64,000 nt of DNA from Aphelocoma coerulescens. Lineage: Eukaryota; Chordata; Aves; Passeriformes; Corvidae. Each line of letters starts with the position of its first letter. Within the stretch, counting starts at the first letter, position 1. Shown here piece after piece: positions 62,080-64,000 of this stretch. Location: assembly GCF_041296385.1 (NCBI RefSeq), contig NW_027183584.1, forward strand, positions 143,167 through 207,166, given 5' to 3'. The position numbers were made by a program, and so were the translations under genes. A model generated the notes under the pieces. It was not told where the DNA came from, searched no databases, and saw only the letters and a program-made list of their open reading frames with translations.

Positions 62080-64000
62080 TTCACATACCTTCGGTATCCC
62101 TGAGTCCAAGCAGCTAAAGCTCACAGAGACAGAAGTGTCAGGAAGGAAAACGTTGCAAAAGCACCCCCTTCTCTTATCAGCATATAAATTGTGCACAACA
62201 GGCTGCGGCACCGAACCTTCCTTCTCAGATAGACATGCCATCACACTTTTCACTCTTGCAGCTCGGTTGAAAAGCTCCAGCAGCTGCTCCCGCAATAGCA
62301 AAAGGTTCTAGAAGTGAAAGCCAGTTTGGGGCTGCACCTTCTCCTTGCCGCATGTAAGCCACACCAACTCCCTGATGCACTCTGTCCTCCCCTTCTCAAA
62401 GGAGTAGACGGTGGCATCAGGACACACCTGTGTCCCAGCAGCTGGGTGCCCAGCCGGAGCAGGAGCAGGGCTGGGGCTGCTCCCAAAGTTGCCCCGCCCC
62501 AATGCCAGAGCCGGACATATGCTGAGGGGGGGCTGGATCAGGCTTTATTGTCCAGCTGCATGCCAGGAGTGAGCACAAAATCTACCTGCATTCTCTGCAG
62601 CATGCCATCCTGGAGCAGAGCCATTGCCAAAGGAAGCCGTGAGCCCGTGCCAAGCCAGTGCCGGAGTGGGATCCTAGCAGCACCTGTGGAAGCCGGGAGA
62701 GAGGAGCCCACCTGGAGCAGGTTCGTGCAGGATTAATCATCCCGTGGCTTCCCACCAGGGTCCTGTTGCTTCCAAAAGGCCCCACAGTGTCACTGTGGCC
62801 CCTCGGTTCCACCAGGTTCCATAGCGTCACTGTGGTGCCCAGGGTTCCGTCAGCTTCGCCAGCATCCCCACGGTCTGCAGAGCTCCCCGAGCTTCTGTGG
62901 TGTCACAGTGGAGGCAGGGTTGCATCAGGTTCCATAGCATCAGCACGGTCTCCAGGGCTCCCAGAGGTTCTGTGGTGTCACAGTGGAGGCAGGGTTGCAT
63001 CAGGTTCCATAGCATCACCACAGTCTCCAGGCTCCCTGAGCTTCTGTGGTGTCACAGTGGAGGCAGGGTTGCATCAGGTTCCATAGCATCAGCACGGTCT
63101 CCAGGGCTCCCAGAGGTTCTGTGGTGTCACAGAGGAGGCAGGGTTGCATCAGGTTCCATAGCATCAGCACGGTCTCCAGGGCTCCAAGAGCTTCTGTGTT
63201 GTCACAGAGGAGGCAGGGTTGCATCAGGTTCAATAGCATCAGCACGGTCTCCAGGGCTCCCCTGAGCTTCTGTGGTGGTGTCACAGAGGAGCCAGGCTTC
63301 CTTGTAGTTCCCCAGCATCACAAAGGCTCTCCTGGGAGCCACGGGTCACAAAGCACCGTGGGCTCTGTGCAGCCCCGCTGTGTCACAATGGCCGCTGGCT
63401 TCCACGAGCCCCCGCAGTGTCCCAGTGGGCCCCGTGGCTTTAGGAGTGGGTGGCTGGGAGTTGGTGCCAGCGGCTGGGGGAGCAGCAGCAGGGACTGTGT
63501 GTGGACAGTGCCATGGCCACTTGTGTGGCCACTGGTGTCTCTGTGCCAGGCACAGCCGTGGTGTGTAACACCGGCTCTGGGTCCTTTGGCTGTGCAGGTG
63601 GCAGTCACGGCCTGGAGCAGGGCTGCTCCCGGGGGACAGCCTGGGGCAGGAGGCTGCTGGAGATTCATTCCCCACACTCCTTGTCATGAGGTGCTCAGAG
63701 TGATTGGAAAGGCTGTTGGCAGCAGGCAGTTCTCTGGGTTCAAGCTGTGGAGCTGTCAGCGGGAATGCAAAGGCCAAGCTGGTGAGCCTTTTGTCCTGGT
63801 GCCTTTAGTGTGTGAGCAGTCCCTGTGCCGTTGTCTTTGGATCCTGAGTGTGGGAGAGGCAAGGCTTAGGATGGTGCGTAGAGCTGAGAAGGAAAGTGCC
63901 GAGAGCAGCGTGTGTGCTGCTGCTTTGAGGGGTGCAGTTGAAGTTGTAGGCAGCAAGAGCTTTCTCAGCTGGCCCTTTTGTGAGCTCTGCTTTTGCCAGA
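62080..64000 (+). repeat. Macrosatellite unit U29 (L, partial, indel-bearing)
   Basis: The first 1,921 bp of an L unit, cut by the window end; five-monomer core 62889-63263. Bases: 76 G, 564 G, 1642 G. Four 1-base losses near 62,368, 62,456, 63,031 and 63,826. Confidence 0.95.

Larger units (their letters stand above)
1..64000. repeat. Macrosatellite array, ~2.2-kb units, 28 complete + 1 partial
   Basis: The 2,193-bp sequence that opens the window recurs head to tail to its end, always in the same orientation. The phase is arbitrary because the window starts inside the array. Units are S (2,193 bp), L (2,268) or X (2,418), differing by whole 75-bp monomers. Unit entries quote diagnostic bases at offsets from the unit start in an S unit: 76 (C/G), 564 (G/C), 761 (C/T), 1040 (G/C), 1631 (G/C) and 1642 (G/T). 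In L and X units the last two shift by 75 or 225. Two BamHI sites (offsets 592 and 1689) are seen in each unit checked. No flanking unique DNA is present, so total array size and chromosomal context are unknown. Function is unknown; no established gene was recognised. Confidence 0.98.
37807..64000 (+). repeat. Four-unit higher-order repeat (~8.85 kb), three turns
   Basis: Turns are U18-U21 (37807-46653, 8,847 bp), U22-U25 (46654-55498) and U26-U29 (55499 onward, incomplete). Position 4 is always the L unit. Position 2 always has C at 1040. Positions 1 and 3 have 564 C with 1642 T, and positions 2 and 4 have 564 G with 1642 G. Site 76 reads G, G, C, G in the second and third turns and C, G, C, G in the first. 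Several unlinked markers agree, so the period is firm. Confidence 0.9.

Noticed and set aside
47236..64000. Reading the right-hand units as decaying pseudo-repeats
   Set aside because: The changes are almost all one-base indels in homopolymers, with diagnostic substitutions intact. Sequencing error explains this better than mutation.
1..64000. Prokaryotic or phage origin
   Set aside because: There is no operon structure, no ribosome-binding pattern, no recognisable protein and no coding density, while vertebrate-type poly(A) and GC/CCAAT motifs recur in a macrosatellite.
1..64000. Telomeric or short-motif centromeric satellite
   Set aside because: No TTAGGG runs and no period shorter than 75 bp were seen.

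Overview
The whole 64-kb window is one head-to-tail macrosatellite. Twenty-eight complete units and a 1,921-bp partial unit lie in the same orientation with no spacer, and neither end reaches unique flanking DNA. The basic unit is 2,193 bp (S type). L units are 2,268 bp and one X unit is 2,418 bp; they differ from S by one or three extra copies of an internal 75-bp minisatellite monomer. Copies are nearly identical: I found only about fifteen variable positions. I recognise no protein-coding gene, tRNA, rRNA, CRISPR array or transposon. The longest open frames start at GTG or TTG, overlap on both strands, and come from stop-free 75-bp repeats.

Organism: a vertebrate nuclear genome is the best reading. 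The unit carries a minus-strand AATAAA, splice-like motifs and a GC box next to CCAAT, has no operon-like coding layout, and forms a kilobase-scale tandem array. A bird or other amniote is favoured by the G+C-rich, TGTCACAGTG-rich minisatellite, but this is an impression. The unit length recalls the chicken Z-linked MHM repeat (about 2.2 kb), although two BamHI sites per unit argue against simple identity.

Layout: units are numbered U1-U29, phased on position 1. U1 (1-2193) is partly distinct. U2-U6 (2194-13308) and U7-U12 (13309-26616) are two versions of a five-unit block, the second with one extra unit. U13-U17 (26617-37806) are a mosaic that includes the X unit. U18-U21, U22-U25 and U26-U29 (37807-64000) are three turns of a four-unit higher-order repeat of about 8.85 kb, in which two markers alternate every unit and the L unit comes fourth.

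Within a unit (S offsets): 1-410 is non-repetitive and holds a TATA-like site and GC-rich inverted repeats; 415-426 is a GC box with CCAAT; 467-472 is AATAAA on the minus strand; about 660-1290 is a minisatellite with a clean core at 812-1112 and decayed edges; 1290-2193 is unassigned, with a possible plus-strand exon at 1447-1630.

Data quality changes at about 47,236. The first 21 units contain no indel except whole 75-bp monomers. The remaining 16.8 kb holds 39 small indels, 38 of one base, mostly in homopolymers, while the diagnostic substitutions stay in register. This looks like unpolished long-read consensus rather than biology.
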